Positions 1 to 9,329 of a stretch of DNA of 64,000 nucleotides are shown in pieces. The first letter of the stretch is position 1, and the number at the start of each line of letters is the position of its first letter. Under the pieces are notes generated by a model. The model had not been told where the DNA came from. It ran no database searches and was given only the letters and a program-made list of their open reading frames with translations. A program made the position numbers and the translations under genes. This DNA is from Caldisericia bacterium (lineage in GTDB: Bacteria > Caldisericota > Caldisericia > B22-G15): NCBI GenBank assembly GCA_026414995.1, contig JAOAHY010000002.1, positions 82,525-146,524 on the forward strand, given 5' to 3'.

Positions 1-106
1 GCCTAACTATACCATAAACCATAGTATATCCAAGTGATATTAATGCATAAATACTTCCAAGTTGAATACCATTTATTAATTGTTGTAAATTAAAAATTTT
101 TTCCAT
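1..106 (-). CDS. livH: Branched-chain amino-acid ABC transporter permease LivH, 5' end only
   Basis: This is the first 35 codons of a gene that runs off the left edge. The visible residues include QLINGIQLGSIYALISLGY followed by TMVYGIV, which closely match the start of LivH-type permeases: the first transmembrane helix and the conserved GYTMVYGI stretch. LivH forms half of the membrane channel of the LivJ/K-H-M-G-F importer for leucine, isoleucine and valine. A strong AAGGAG ribosome site lies at 111-116, a few bases before the ATG at 104-106. The gene follows the binding-protein gene on the same strand, with a hairpin in the 55-base gap. The rest of the transporter (livM, livG, livF) should lie beyond the window. 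Confidence 0.85.
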   Translation of the reverse strand, partial: MEKIFNLQQLINGIQLGSIYALISLGYTMVYGIVR

Positions 107-124
107 AGTGCTCCTTATAATAAA

Positions 125-149
125 TAGGGAGGGCTTCTTGCCCTCCCTA
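125..149 (-). terminator. Hairpin between the binding-protein gene and livH (leaky terminator or mRNA stabiliser)
   Basis: A perfect 10-bp inverted repeat (TAGGGAGGGC with its complement) encloses a 5-base loop. Read on the minus strand it is followed by a moderately U-rich stretch. Hairpins at this place are common in binding-protein transport operons, where they keep binding-protein mRNA more abundant than permease mRNA. A full terminator is less likely, because livH follows directly. Confidence 0.7.
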
Positions 150-160
150 AATTGAAAAAA

Positions 161-1315
161 TTATGGGTTTACAGTTGTCTTATAAACTTGTTGACCATTT
201 TTAATTTCAATAATAACTGCTGATTTAACAGGGTTTCTATTTTGGTCAAATGTAATTAAACCTGATACACCTTTGAAACTAATGTTTTTCATTGCATCTC
301 TTACTTTAGCTCCATCTGTTGAACCAGCATTTTGAATAGCTGTGAGCATTAAATTCATTGCGTCATAAGCTAGTGCTGCTAAAGCATCTGGGTCTTTTCC
401 AAATTTTGCTTTGTATCTTTTAACAAAATCTTGAACTTCTGCTCTTTGGTCATCTTTTGAGAAGTGGTTTGTAAAGAAACCACCTTCAACTGCTTGACCT
501 CCAATTTCAACTAACTTTGGTGAATCCCATCCATCACCACCTAAGAAATACCCTTTAAATCCAAGTTCTCTTGCCTGTTTCATTATTAAACCTGCGTCAT
601 TATAATAATCAGATATATAAATCAATTCTGCGCCTGCTTGAATTAACTTAGTTAATTGTGCTTTAAAATCTGTAGCTCCTGTTGGGTGAGATTCGAAACC
701 TACAATTTTACCTCCAAGTTTTATAAATTGATCTCTGAAGAACTCTGCTAAACCTTTTGTATAATCATTTCCAATATCAAAAACACAACCTGCTTTTCTT
801 ACACCTAAATCTTTATAAGCAAAATTAGCACCAACTGTTCCTTGGAATGGATCAATGAAACATGCTCTGAAAATATAATCACCAACTTCAGTAACTTTTG
901 GATTTGTTGATGTTGGTGAAATCATTGGAACTCCTTTTGCTTGACAAATTGGCGCACCTGCAAGAGAACACTTACTCATAACTGTTCCAACAATTCCAAC
1001 AACCTTATCTTGCTCAATTAGTTTTGTAAATACTGTGGCTGCTTCTGTAGGATCTCCTTTGTCATCCTCAAAAATAAGTTTAATTTTTTTGCCCAAAACA
1101 CCACCTTTTGCATTCCACTCTTCAACTGCTAACTCTTCACCTTCTCTTGTTGAGAGTCCAAAAGTTGCTGCCTCACCTGAAATAGGTCCAACTCCACCAA
1201 TTTTAATTTCTTCTTGGACCTGTGGTTTCTCCTCTTTTGGTTTGCAAGCATTATTTAAGCCTGCAACTCCTAAAATTAAAACTAAAACAACTAAAATTAA
1301 AGTTAACCTCCTCAT
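161..1315 (-). CDS. Branched-chain amino-acid ABC transporter substrate-binding lipoprotein (LivJ/LivK type)
   Basis: The 384-residue protein is a type I periplasmic binding protein. It starts with a basic, hydrophobic signal segment (MRRLTLILVVLVLILGVAG) followed by Cys24 in an imperfect lipobox (NNAC), so it is probably a membrane-anchored lipoprotein. The mature part opens with EIKIGGVGPISGEAATFG, and motifs such as YDAMNLMLTAI near the C terminus are typical of LivJ/LivK/Leu-Ile-Val binding proteins. It captures an extracellular amino acid or small amide for the permease encoded next to it. GGAGG lies just before the ATG. The exact ligand cannot be read from sequence; urea- and short-amide-binding relatives exist. 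Confidence 0.88.
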   Translation of the reverse strand: MRRLTLILVVLVLILGVAGLNNACKPKEEKPQVQEEIKIGGVGPISGEAATFGLSTREGEELAVEEWNAKGGVLGKKIKLIFEDDKGDPTEAATVFTKLIEQDKVVGIVGTVMSKCSLAGAPICQAKGVPMISPTSTNPKVTEVGDYIFRACFIDPFQGTVGANFAYKDLGVRKAGCVFDIGNDYTKGLAEFFRDQFIKLGGKIVGFESHPTGATDFKAQLTKLIQAGAELIYISDYYNDAGLIMKQARELGFKGYFLGGDGWDSPKLVEIGGQAVEGGFFTNHFSKDDQRAEVQDFVKRYKAKFGKDPDALAALAYDAMNLMLTAIQNAGSTDGAKVRDAMKNISFKGVSGLITFDQNRNPVKSAVIIEIKNGQQVYKTTVNP

Positions 1316-1347
1316 GGTGCCCTCCTTACTTGGGTATTAAATTAATT

Positions 1348-1375
1348 ATATTAGCATATAAAATATTTTTGTCAA
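1348..1375 (-). promoter_or_regulatory. Promoter of the binding protein/liv operon
   Basis: On the minus strand a perfect -35 box TTGACA (1370-1375) is separated by 16 bases from TAATAT (1348-1353). The -10 is preceded by TGC, giving an extended -10. The start codon lies about 30 bases downstream with a GGAGG site between them. Confidence 0.7.
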
Positions 1376-1446
1376 CTTAAATGAATTTTTATAATAAAAT
1401 ATTTATCTTAATTATTAAAAAATTATATTAAGACAAAATTCTATTT

Positions 1447-2583
1447 TTAATACTCTTCTTTTTCCTTTTTTGCTTCTTTCGATTCTTCTCCTTTAAAGTT
1501 TTTATATTTTAAGTACCAATTTTCACCTTGATCTTCTATTTCAATATTCGCAAAACTCTGGAAATAAGGATGTTCAAAGAATGGTACAGCCTTAACTGAT
1601 GCATCAAAAAGTTTGTAATATCTTTCAACACCTGTTGTTTTAAGCCATAAACTCATGCTTGCTGTATCAGGGAAAAATTTTGTAAATTCTTTCCAAACTG
1701 CTCTTCCAGCAAGAAAACCACTAGCACCACTTTCGCTTGCAATTTCAACATTAATTAAAAACTCCTCAATATCAACACCTGCTGATAAAATTACCCATGG
1801 TATTCTTGAAACATCTGTTATTGACTCACAAAATTCATATGCATCATCAATTGTAAAAACTGCATCTCTCTCTTTCCCATCAAAAGCACCCCAAGAAAAA
1901 TCATCAACATATTTAAGATCAACTGGAAATTCAAGTTTTAAAATATCAACACCATATTCTTCTTTTGAGAACTCCTCAACAGTTTTCAAAACAATTTCTG
2001 GTTTTTTTCTAATAAAGTTTGTTTCATTTTCTATTTCATCATCTTTAAATGGATAACTCATTGGTTCTAAAACAAATGGAAAATCTAATCTTCTGGCTTC
2101 ACTTCCTATCATTCTAACTATATTTTCTTGATTTTCTTTAATTTCAGGAGAAGAATCTGGTCTGTAGTATAAAAGAAGTTTTACTGCATCAGCTCCAGTT
2201 CTTTTAATTTTTTCTACACTCCATCCTTCAAGAATTGGAGTTAATTTTTCTCTATTTTTGTAGCCACTATCTTTAGTACCACTTTCTTCAATAGCAAGAA
2301 GAAGTGCTGAATCTCTATCTAGAAATTTTATTCCTTCTGGTAATCCATACTGTGGGTCTGTTAGAGTTGCAGAAAAATAAGGAGAAAGATATTCTATAAC
2401 AAGTCTTTTTGCAATAGCCATATCTTCATATTTTATCTCTTTTGAATCTTTACCAATTGTTTTTGCTAACATTTTCCTTAATGAACCTCTTTGATCTATT
2501 GCAAGCATTCTAAATCTGCCTGAATCATCTGCTAATCTTCTTAAACCTTTAAATTTTCCTGGTGTTAATAATCTTTTTTCCAT
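1447..2583 (-). CDS. LacD-like class I aldolase (tagatose-1,6-bisphosphate aldolase family)
   Basis: The 378-residue protein matches the LacD family, Schiff-base aldolases that cleave tagatose- or fructose-1,6-bisphosphate to dihydroxyacetone phosphate and glyceraldehyde 3-phosphate. Visible features are the N-terminal RMLAIDQRGSL segment, ADAVKLLLYYRPD, and DILKLEFPVDL, whose lysine corresponds to the Schiff-base lysine of LacD. It is longer than the usual ~326 residues and ends in a charged tail rich in E and K. I place the start at 2583, where AAAGGAGG precedes the ATG; an in-frame start 21 codons upstream would overlap iorB. It is the last gene of a run beginning at uvrB, with a sugar kinase of the LacC/FruK superfamily four genes upstream. 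The sugar specificity is not proven. Confidence 0.8.
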   Translation of the reverse strand: MEKRLLTPGKFKGLRRLADDSGRFRMLAIDQRGSLRKMLAKTIGKDSKEIKYEDMAIAKRLVIEYLSPYFSATLTDPQYGLPEGIKFLDRDSALLLAIEESGTKDSGYKNREKLTPILEGWSVEKIKRTGADAVKLLLYYRPDSSPEIKENQENIVRMIGSEARRLDFPFVLEPMSYPFKDDEIENETNFIRKKPEIVLKTVEEFSKEEYGVDILKLEFPVDLKYVDDFSWGAFDGKERDAVFTIDDAYEFCESITDVSRIPWVILSAGVDIEEFLINVEIASESGASGFLAGRAVWKEFTKFFPDTASMSLWLKTTGVERYYKLFDASVKAVPFFEHPYFQSFANIEIEDQGENWYLKYKNFKGEESKEAKKEKEEY

Positions 2584-2605
2584 TATCAATTCCTCCTTTA
2601 ATTTA

Positions 2606-3205
2606 TTATATCTTAAACATATTACCCTTTTCTCTTCCAAGTTCAAAAGAAATTTTATTTAATTCTAAACTTTTTCCTTTGAAATTATTTTCAAGGACTT
2701 TATAATAATTTTCCAATTTGAAATTTAGAGGATTTATATATGAAAAAAGACCAAAAATAAAAGAGTTTAGAGTATATGCAATTTTCATTTCTTCTAACAA
2801 TTTTGTTCCATTAATAATATAAAGTTTATCAGTTATCTTTCTTAAAGATTCATAAATTTTTTCTTTATCAGGATAAGTTGAGATTCCTAATGAAACAGTA
2901 AATGGTATTATTTCACTATCATTAATTAAAATAATTGAATTGTTTTTTATTTTATGAATATATCTTAAGATTTCAGATGGTTCTAATGAAATCAAAAGAT
3001 CGCCTTCTCCATCTTCAAAAATTGGACTTAAAATATTTCCAATTCTTACTTCAGAAAAAACTGAGCCACCCCTTTGAGCCATACCATGAATTTCACTCAT
3101 TAATGCATTATTATTTTCAAGAATTGAAACTTCACAAATCATCTCAGCAAGTTTTAAAACTCCTTGCCCACCAACACCAACAATTAAAATGTTATATTCA
3201 TTCAT
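2606..3205 (-). CDS. iorB: Indolepyruvate ferredoxin oxidoreductase, beta subunit
   Basis: This 199-residue protein is the small (gamma-type) subunit of the 2-oxoacid:ferredoxin oxidoreductase family. It carries the characteristic NILIVGVGGQGVLKLAEMI at the N terminus and EIHGMAQRGGSV shortly after. With IorA it oxidatively decarboxylates aryl pyruvates (from Trp, Phe, Tyr transamination) to acyl-CoA, reducing ferredoxin. The gene overlaps the 3' end of iorA by four bases, a sign of translational coupling, and has a GAGGTGAG ribosome site. It supports peptide or amino-acid fermentation by an anaerobe. Confidence 0.93.
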   Translation of the reverse strand: MNEYNILIVGVGGQGVLKLAEMICEVSILENNNALMSEIHGMAQRGGSVFSEVRIGNILSPIFEDGEGDLLISLEPSEILRYIHKIKNNSIILINDSEIIPFTVSLGISTYPDKEKIYESLRKITDKLYIINGTKLLEEMKIAYTLNSFIFGLFSYINPLNFKLENYYKVLENNFKGKSLELNKISFELGREKGNMFKI

Positions 3206-5061
3206 TTTCTCACCTCAATTGCATTAAATGGACAAACTTCAGCACAAACACCACAACCATCGCATAAAACTTCATTTATTTTTATTTTTTTATCTTCTAT
3301 ATAAATTGCAGGACACGAAAATTGTCTTACACAAATAAGACAATTTCTACATTTTTCATCATTTATTAAATATTTTATAGAGAACCCTTCTTTTCTCATT
3401 CTATCATCGCGAATTAAAGCACACTCTCTTCTAGCAACAATCACTTTAACTCCCTCCTCTTTAAGAGCTTCTTCAATTGCATTCATACTTTCTGTTAGAT
3501 TATAAGGATCAACTACCTTTACAAATTTTATTCCGATTCCTTTAATTAAATCCTCAATATTAACTTTTGGAGCAACATCTCCCATCCCGTCTATGCCTAT
3601 TCCTGGATTTGGTTGATGACCTGTCATTGCTGTTGTTTCATTGTCGAGAATAATAAGTAAAAAATTATCTTTATTATAAAAACCATTAACCAAAGGAGGA
3701 ATTCCTGCATGGAAAAACGTTGAATCTCCTATAAATGCAATAACTTTTTGTTTTGTTGATTTTGATAAACCACATGCAACACCAATTGAACTTCCCATAG
3801 AATAACATGTATCTGCCATATCAAATGGCTTCCCAATTCCAAGAGTATAACAACCTATGTCTGACGGAAAAATTGCATCCTTTATTTTTAACTTTCTTAA
3901 CACTTTAAAAACTGCATAATATGTTGCTCTATGTGGACATCCTGGACAAAGAACTGGAGGCCTTAAAGGTGGTGTTATTCCTTCAATTTTAAATAACTTT
4001 TTTTCATTTTCTTTTCCTAGGAAATTAAATAAATAATTTTTAACTCTATCTGGATTATATTCATAAAGATTTGTAAATATTTTTTCATCTTTTCCAAAAA
4101 TTTGTGTTTTTATATTATTTTTTTCTTTTATAACTCTTATCTCATTCTCCAAAAAAGGCTCTAATTCTTCAACAACTATTATATTTTCATAATTTTCTAA
4201 AAATTTTTTAATTTGTTCTTCAGGAATTGGATTTGTAAATCCAAGAGATAGAATATCAAATGGTAAATTATATTTATTCACAATATCAACAACATAATTT
4301 GAGGAAATACCAGAAGTAATTATTCCATATTTTCCATTATTTTTGATAACAAAATTAAAAGGTGAAACTTCTACTTCATATTTTATATTATTTATTTTTT
4401 CAACTAAATTTTTATGCAAAACTCTTGCATTTGCAGGAATTGGTACAAATCTATTAGGGTTTTTATTAAAATAAGGATTTCTATCAAGATATTCAATTTT
4501 TTCAAGTTCAACAACTCCTCTCATATGTGATAATCTAGTTGTTGATCTAATTAAAACTGGTATCTCATATTTCTCAGAAATCATAAAGGCATATTTAATT
4601 AACTTTCTTCCTTCATCAGGGTTTCTTGGTTCAAGCATAGGAACTCCTGCAAATTTAGCAAGAATTCTATTATCTTGCTCGTTTTGAGATGAAAACATGC
4701 TTGGATCATCACAAGAAATAATTACAAAACCACCAATTGTTCCAAGATACGCTGAACTCATAAATGAATCCATAGCAACATTAAGTCCTACATGTTTAAA
4801 AAATGTCATGCTTCTTATGCCAGAAAGAGAAGAAGATGCAGCAACTTCAAATGCAACTTTCTCATTAATTGAAAATTCAAAATAAAAATTCATCTCTTTT
4901 GCTATTTTACTTAATATATTTCCTATTTCAGAGGATGGTGTTCCAGGATAAGTTGCTGCAACTTTTCCTCCTCCTTCAAGAAAACCTCTTGCAAAACTTT
5001 CATTACCGAGAAGAAAAACTTTCTTCCCAGTCTCATTTGAAATTAATTCATTCAATTTCAT
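3202..5061 (-). CDS. iorA: Indolepyruvate ferredoxin oxidoreductase, alpha subunit
   Basis: The 619-residue protein has the standard IorA layout: an N-terminal pyrimidine-binding domain (LLGNESFARGFLEGG, AATYPGTPSSEI), a thiamine-diphosphate domain with CPGCPHRATYYA and AFIGDSTFFHAG, and a C-terminal pair of 4Fe-4S clusters (CRNCLICVRQFSCP and CDGCGVCAEVCP). Together with IorB it transfers electrons from aryl-pyruvate oxidation to ferredoxin. I place the start at 5061, preceded by AGGAGG; a start seven codons upstream would overlap folK-birA. The stop of the preceding gene lies only eight bases upstream, so the two are probably co-transcribed. Confidence 0.94.
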   Translation of the reverse strand: MKLNELISNETGKKVFLLGNESFARGFLEGGGKVAATYPGTPSSEIGNILSKIAKEMNFYFEFSINEKVAFEVAASSSLSGIRSMTFFKHVGLNVAMDSFMSSAYLGTIGGFVIISCDDPSMFSSQNEQDNRILAKFAGVPMLEPRNPDEGRKLIKYAFMISEKYEIPVLIRSTTRLSHMRGVVELEKIEYLDRNPYFNKNPNRFVPIPANARVLHKNLVEKINNIKYEVEVSPFNFVIKNNGKYGIITSGISSNYVVDIVNKYNLPFDILSLGFTNPIPEEQIKKFLENYENIIVVEELEPFLENEIRVIKEKNNIKTQIFGKDEKIFTNLYEYNPDRVKNYLFNFLGKENEKKLFKIEGITPPLRPPVLCPGCPHRATYYAVFKVLRKLKIKDAIFPSDIGCYTLGIGKPFDMADTCYSMGSSIGVACGLSKSTKQKVIAFIGDSTFFHAGIPPLVNGFYNKDNFLLIILDNETTAMTGHQPNPGIGIDGMGDVAPKVNIEDLIKGIGIKFVKVVDPYNLTESMNAIEEALKEEGVKVIVARRECALIRDDRMRKEGFSIKYLINDEKCRNCLICVRQFSCPAIYIEDKKIKINEVLCDGCGVCAEVCPFNAIEVRK

Positions 5062-5069
5062 ATATCCTC

Positions 5070-6305
5070 CTATGGTATACAATGCAAGGGTATATTTAAA
5101 ATTTTTCCTTCTAAATCTCTAACTTGTAAATTTTTATAATCTATAAATTTTATTCCATAAACTTTTATCTCTTTTCCAGTTAAATTAATAATAAATGGCT
5201 CTTCAAAAATATTAAAATTCTGTTCTATATCTTCTATAATAAGATTTAAATTTTCATTTTCAAAATTATTTAAATTTTTCTTTAATTCCTTTAAAAAAAG
5301 ACTTAAAATTTCATCAATAAAGAAAAATTTTTTTGTCTCTATATATAAAGAAGTTGTTCTATTTATTAAATCTTTTGGAAAATCATCAATATTTTGATTA
5401 ACATTTAAACCAACTCCTATAATTTCACCTAAGAGAAATTTATCTTTAAAATAACCCTCAGAAATTACACCGCAAACTTTTTTATCATTTAAATATAAAT
5501 CGTTAGGAATTTTTATTTTAATACTCTCTATTCCAATTTTTTTCAAAACTTTTGCCATAGAATAAGTAACTAAAATTGGTAAAAAATATATATAATTGAA
5601 TGGCTTTAAAGAGAGAGAAAAATAGAGTCCACCTTTTTCAGAAACCCAAAATGCCCCCTTTCTTCCTCTTCCTTTAGTTTGAGTTCTTGAAACAACAATT
5701 TTGTTTAGAGAAAAATTTTCTTTTAAATAATCTTGAGTTGATGTTATCTCATCAAAAATTTCTATTTTATAATCCTTTTCATCTATAACATCAATATTAA
5801 ATTCGCTATAAATTTCTTTAAGGAAGGCATAAGATTTAATTTTTTTTACACCTTTTTTATCTACTTTTTCATAAATTTCGTCTATTCTCCTTTTGTTTTT
5901 GGGATTGATTATGTATTTATTAATTTCAAAAAGAGGTATAACAACAAATCCTCTATTTTCAAAAAATTTATGTGGAACAATTAAATTTTCTTTTTCTATT
6001 ATTTTATCTCCATATAGAATTATATCTATATCAATTTCTCTTGGACCCCATTTAAAACTTTCACATCTTCCAACTTTTTTCTCAACTTCTTTAATAAATT
6101 TTATTAATAATTCTGGATCTAATTCAGTTTCTCCCTGAATTACAATATTCAAAAACTTATCTTGATCTTTATAGCCCCAAGGCTCTGTTTCATAAAGAGA
6201 AGAGATTTTTTTAATTTTGATTTTTTCTCTTATATAAAAAATTGCTCTCTTTAAGAAGTATTCTTTTGGCTCAATATTGCTTCCAAGAGATAAAAAAATC
6301 TCCAT
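5070..6305 (-). CDS. Fusion of HPPK (FolK) and biotin-protein ligase (BirA)
   Basis: One uninterrupted 411-residue reading frame carries two unrelated enzymes. Residues 1 to about 150 are 6-hydroxymethyl-7,8-dihydropterin pyrophosphokinase: it starts MEIFLSLGSNIEPK, has SSLYETEPWGYKDQDKFLN, and keeps the signature KWGPREIDIDIILYGD (residues 85-100) with its catalytic Arg and Asp residues. Residues from about 178 onward are biotin-[acetyl-CoA-carboxylase] ligase: DEITSTQDYLKE, GRGRKGAFW (212-220), PNDLYLNDKKVCGVISEG (267-284), GVGLNVNQ and a small C-terminal domain. There is no N-terminal repressor helix-turn-helix, so it would be a group I BirA. Both halves look intact. Such a fusion is unusual; a sequencing frameshift is not needed to explain it. 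It lies between the PfkB gene (directly adjacent) and iorA. Confidence 0.87.
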   Translation of the reverse strand: MEIFLSLGSNIEPKEYFLKRAIFYIREKIKIKKISSLYETEPWGYKDQDKFLNIVIQGETELDPELLIKFIKEVEKKVGRCESFKWGPREIDIDIILYGDKIIEKENLIVPHKFFENRGFVVIPLFEINKYIINPKNKRRIDEIYEKVDKKGVKKIKSYAFLKEIYSEFNIDVIDEKDYKIEIFDEITSTQDYLKENFSLNKIVVSRTQTKGRGRKGAFWVSEKGGLYFSLSLKPFNYIYFLPILVTYSMAKVLKKIGIESIKIKIPNDLYLNDKKVCGVISEGYFKDKFLLGEIIGVGLNVNQNIDDFPKDLINRTTSLYIETKKFFFIDEILSLFLKELKKNLNNFENENLNLIIEDIEQNFNIFEEPFIINLTGKEIKVYGIKFIDYKNLQVRDLEGKILNIPLHCIP

Positions 6306-7217
6306 TTAAATTTCTCTTAAAACAATTTCTCTTTCAACTTCAACTATATTTTTAGGTTTTTTCATTTTTTCAAAATTACTTTTTGTTGATATATAAAAAG
6401 CAAATTTTAAACTATCAAAAAAGTTAATTCCTTCATCTAGATAATAAGAAAGTGATGCAATAAAAGTATCTCTGATAAAATCATATGAAGTGTCTTTAAG
6501 GATCTCCTTAGATAAAAGATTAAAAAATTTATCTTCATAATTGAAAATAATATTTCCTTTATCAACAGTTATAATGAAATATTCTGGTCTTACATCATTA
6601 TAACTTTTAAACCTTTTAATTAAAGAAATAAAACTTGAACCAGTAAGAATATCAAAATCTTCTTTATCAATTCTTGCAATAGCTGGTTCTGCCCTTAATC
6701 CTTCTTTAAGCATCTCACCTTTTGCATCAAAAATAACTAATTTTTCTTTATCTTTTGAAATTTGAATTAAGTGTTTAAAAATGTCTTTACATATTCCATT
6801 TGGGGTTCCATCTGTTAAAAGAATTATATTATAATCTTTAACTTTATCTCTAAATTTATCCTCAAAATTCTTTATGTCTACTGGAGCAATGACAGGGTCC
6901 TTTTCATAAAAATCCGTCTCAACACCTCTTTCATCAAAAATTTCTAAGTGAACTGGGTTTTCCTCGTCTGAAAAAATATAATCAAAATCTATTTTTTCAG
7001 AAAATAAAGATTCCTTTATGAATTCTCCATTTTTACCACCAATAATACTTAACACTGAAACATTGCCACCTAATTTTTTAATATATCTTGCAGCATTAAT
7101 ACCTCTACCCCCAGGTTTTTTACTAACAATTTCCAATTGATTTTTACCACCAAGTTGAAATTTCTTAAGGTTTGCTTTTTCCTCGACAAAAGGGTTTAAA
7201 ATGACAGATAGTATCAT
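6306..7217 (-). CDS. PfkB-family sugar kinase, divergent (1-phosphofructokinase/LacC-like fold)
   Basis: The 303-residue protein has the N-terminal features of the PfkB/ribokinase family, closest to the FruK/LacC branch: MILSVILNPFVEE, then KPGGRGINAARYIKKLGG (first signature) and NVSVLSIIGGKNG. The second signature, normally DTxGAGDxF, reads DTSYDFIRDTFIA at residues 242-254. The likely catalytic Asp (250) survives, but the GAG anion hole is replaced and two residues appear to be inserted. It may therefore phosphorylate poorly or have a non-catalytic or altered role. It sits between uvrB (7-base gap) and folK-birA (no gap), so it is probably in the uvrB operon. Confidence 0.75.
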   Translation of the reverse strand: MILSVILNPFVEEKANLKKFQLGGKNQLEIVSKKPGGRGINAARYIKKLGGNVSVLSIIGGKNGEFIKESLFSEKIDFDYIFSDEENPVHLEIFDERGVETDFYEKDPVIAPVDIKNFEDKFRDKVKDYNIILLTDGTPNGICKDIFKHLIQISKDKEKLVIFDAKGEMLKEGLRAEPAIARIDKEDFDILTGSSFISLIKRFKSYNDVRPEYFIITVDKGNIIFNYEDKFFNLLSKEILKDTSYDFIRDTFIASLSYYLDEGINFFDSLKFAFYISTKSNFEKMKKPKNIVEVEREIVLREI

Positions 7218-7224
7218 AATTACA

Positions 7225-9225
7225 TCACTCCCTTTTAACTAATGTTTTTAGTCTCTTTTTTAATTCAAAAATTTTGTCTCTAATTTTTGCTGCCTCTTCA
7301 AATTCTAATGTTTCTGCTTTAAGATGCATCTCTTCTTCAAGTTGAGTTATTAGAGATTCAATATAATCTAAACTCATACTTTTTTCGCTCTCTTTAACAA
7401 AAATATCTATTTCTTCTTTTTCTTTATATGGTAAATCTATTAACTCTTTTACTGCTTTTCTAACACTTTCTGGTTTTATACCATGTTTAATATTATATTC
7501 CATCTGGACCTTTCTTCTTCTATTAGTTTCATCTATAGCTTTTTTCATAGATTCAGTTATTTCATCAGCATACATAATAACTTTACCACTAACATTTCTT
7601 GCTGCTCTACCAATAATTTGAATTAAAGATGTGTGAGATCTTAAAAATCCTTCTTTGTCAGCATCTAAAATTGCAACAAGTGACACTTCCGGAAGATCTA
7701 AACCTTCTCTAAGTAAATTTATTCCAACAAGACAATCAAATTCACCTTTTCTAAGGTCTCTTATAATTTCAGCTCTTTTTATTGTATCGATATCAGCATG
7801 AAGATATCTTACTTTTATTCCTCTTTCATAAAGATATGTTGCAAGATCTTCTGCGACCCTCTTTGTTAAAGTTGTAACTAAAACTCTTTCATTTCTACTA
7901 ACTCTCTCATTAACCTCTTTTATCAAATCTTCAATTTGATTGTCGCTCTTTCTAACCTCAACTTCAGGATCAATAAGACCAGTAGGTCTTATTAGTTGTT
8001 CTACTACTTGTTCTGAAATTGAAATTTCATAATCAGATGGAGTCGCAGAAACAAAAATTATCTGATTTGCTTTTTCTAAAAACTCTTCATATTTTAAAGG
8101 TCTATTATCAAGACATGATGGTAATCTAAATCCATATTCAACAAGAGTTTCTTTTCTTGATCTATCTCCATTATACATTCCCCTTAGTTGTGGAACTGTA
8201 ATGTGAGATTCGTCAATGAAAATAAGAAAATCTGATGGGAAGTAATCTATAATAGTATATGGTGGTTCACCAGGTTTTCTTCCTGATAGGTGTCTTGTAT
8301 AATTTTCAATTCCTTTAACATAACCTGTTTCAAGTAACATCTCAATATCAAAATTTGTTCTTTGTTGCAACCTTTCTGCCTCAAGATATTTTCCTTGTGA
8401 TAAGAAATACTCAACCCTTTCTTTCAATTCTTTCTTGATACTCTCAACTGCTTTAAAAATTCTTTCCTCTGTAGTTAAGAATTGTTTTGCTGGAAAAAAT
8501 ATAAAATTTTCGACTTCTTCAATTTTTGTTGATAATAGTGGATCAATTAAATAAATGTTATCTATTGTGTCTCCAAAAAATTCAATTCTAACTGCATAAT
8601 CAGTATCTATTGGAAAAATATCTACAATATCTCCTCTAACTCTAATTTTACCTCTTGAAAAATCAATATCATTTCTCTCATATTGAAGCATTACTAAATT
8701 TTTTATTAGTTCTTTTCTTGAAATTTTTTCTCTAACTCTTACTTCAATAAGTCCCTTTAAAAATTCAGTTGGATCATCCCAACCATAAATACACGAAACA
8801 GAGGAAACAACAATTGTATCTCTTCTTTCCATTAAACTTCTCAAAGTTTTATGTCTTAATTTAACAAGATCTTCATTTATATCAGCATCTTTCTCAATAT
8901 ATAAATCACTTTGTGGAACATATGCTTCAGGTTGATAATAGTCATAATAACTAACAAAATATTCAACCCTATTATATGGAAAAAGATCTCTAAATTCAGA
9001 GTATAGTTGTGCTGCTAGAGTTTTATTATGACAAATAATAAGTGTAGGTTTATTAACTTGAGCGATAACATTTGCCATAGTATAGGTTTTACCTGAACCT
9101 GTAACACCAAGAAGGGTTTGAAATCTAAACCCTTTCTTTACTCCTTCAACTAATTTTTCTATTGCCTGAGGCTGATCACCTTTTGGCTTATATTGAGAAA
9201 CAAGTTTAAAATTATCTTCGTTCAT
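7225..9225 (-). CDS. uvrB: Excinuclease ABC subunit B
   Basis: The 666-residue protein is a full-length UvrB, the damage-verifying helicase of nucleotide excision repair that works with UvrA and UvrC. It has the Walker A motif [12 protein letters not shown] near residue 40, the beta-hairpin region [15 protein letters not shown], the DESH helicase box ([16 protein letters not shown]), helicase motifs V/VI ([28 protein letters not shown]) and the C-terminal UVR/UvrC-binding motif ([18 protein letters not shown]). No Shine-Dalgarno sequence precedes the ATG. Instead TATAAT ends seven bases before it, which predicts a leaderless mRNA. It heads the run pfkB, folK-birA, iorA, iorB, lacD-like. Confidence 0.97.
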   Translation of the reverse strand: MNEDNFKLVSQYKPKGDQPQAIEKLVEGVKKGFRFQTLLGVTGSGKTYTMANVIAQVNKPTLIICHNKTLAAQLYSEFRDLFPYNRVEYFVSYYDYYQPEAYVPQSDLYIEKDADINEDLVKLRHKTLRSLMERRDTIVVSSVSCIYGWDDPTEFLKGLIEVRVREKISRKELIKNLVMLQYERNDIDFSRGKIRVRGDIVDIFPIDTDYAVRIEFFGDTIDNIYLIDPLLSTKIEEVENFIFFPAKQFLTTEERIFKAVESIKKELKERVEYFLSQGKYLEAERLQQRTNFDIEMLLETGYVKGIENYTRHLSGRKPGEPPYTIIDYFPSDFLIFIDESHITVPQLRGMYNGDRSRKETLVEYGFRLPSCLDNRPLKYEEFLEKANQIIFVSATPSDYEISISEQVVEQLIRPTGLIDPEVEVRKSDNQIEDLIKEVNERVSRNERVLVTTLTKRVAEDLATYLYERGIKVRYLHADIDTIKRAEIIRDLRKGEFDCLVGINLLREGLDLPEVSLVAILDADKEGFLRSHTSLIQIIGRAARNVSGKVIMYADEITESMKKAIDETNRRRKVQMEYNIKHGIKPESVRKAVKELIDLPYKEKEEIDIFVKESEKSMSLDYIESLITQLEEEMHLKAETLEFEEAAKIRDKIFELKKRLKTLVKRE

Positions 9226-9232
9226 AAATGCA

Positions 9233-9238
9233 ATTATA
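9233..9238 (-). promoter_or_regulatory. -10 box of uvrB (predicted leaderless start)
   Basis: TATAAT on the minus strand is separated from the uvrB ATG by exactly seven bases, so the transcription start should fall on or next to the A of the start codon. No ribosome site is present. Confidence 0.6.
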
Positions 9239-9312
9239 ATTTTAAATGATTTTTTAAAAAACTCAAGAGAAAAAATTTGTTAAAAATTAAACAAAAGAAG
9301 AAATTTTTATTG

Positions 9313-9321
9313 TGATATAAT
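9313..9321 (+). promoter_or_regulatory. Extended -10 (TGATATAAT) of the MutL-family gene, predicted leaderless
   Basis: TGA precedes TATAAT (9316-9321), and the ATG of the next gene follows after eight bases without a ribosome site. Together with the uvrB box on the other strand this forms a divergent promoter pair in a 104-base gap. Confidence 0.6.
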
Positions 9322-9329
9322 TTTAAATT

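Noticed and set aside
1381-1446. AT-only inverted repeat downstream of the LacD-like gene as a terminator
   Set aside because: The stem (TCTTAAT/ATTAAGA) has a 14-base loop and is almost without G-C pairs, so it is not distinguishable from background in such AT-rich DNA.
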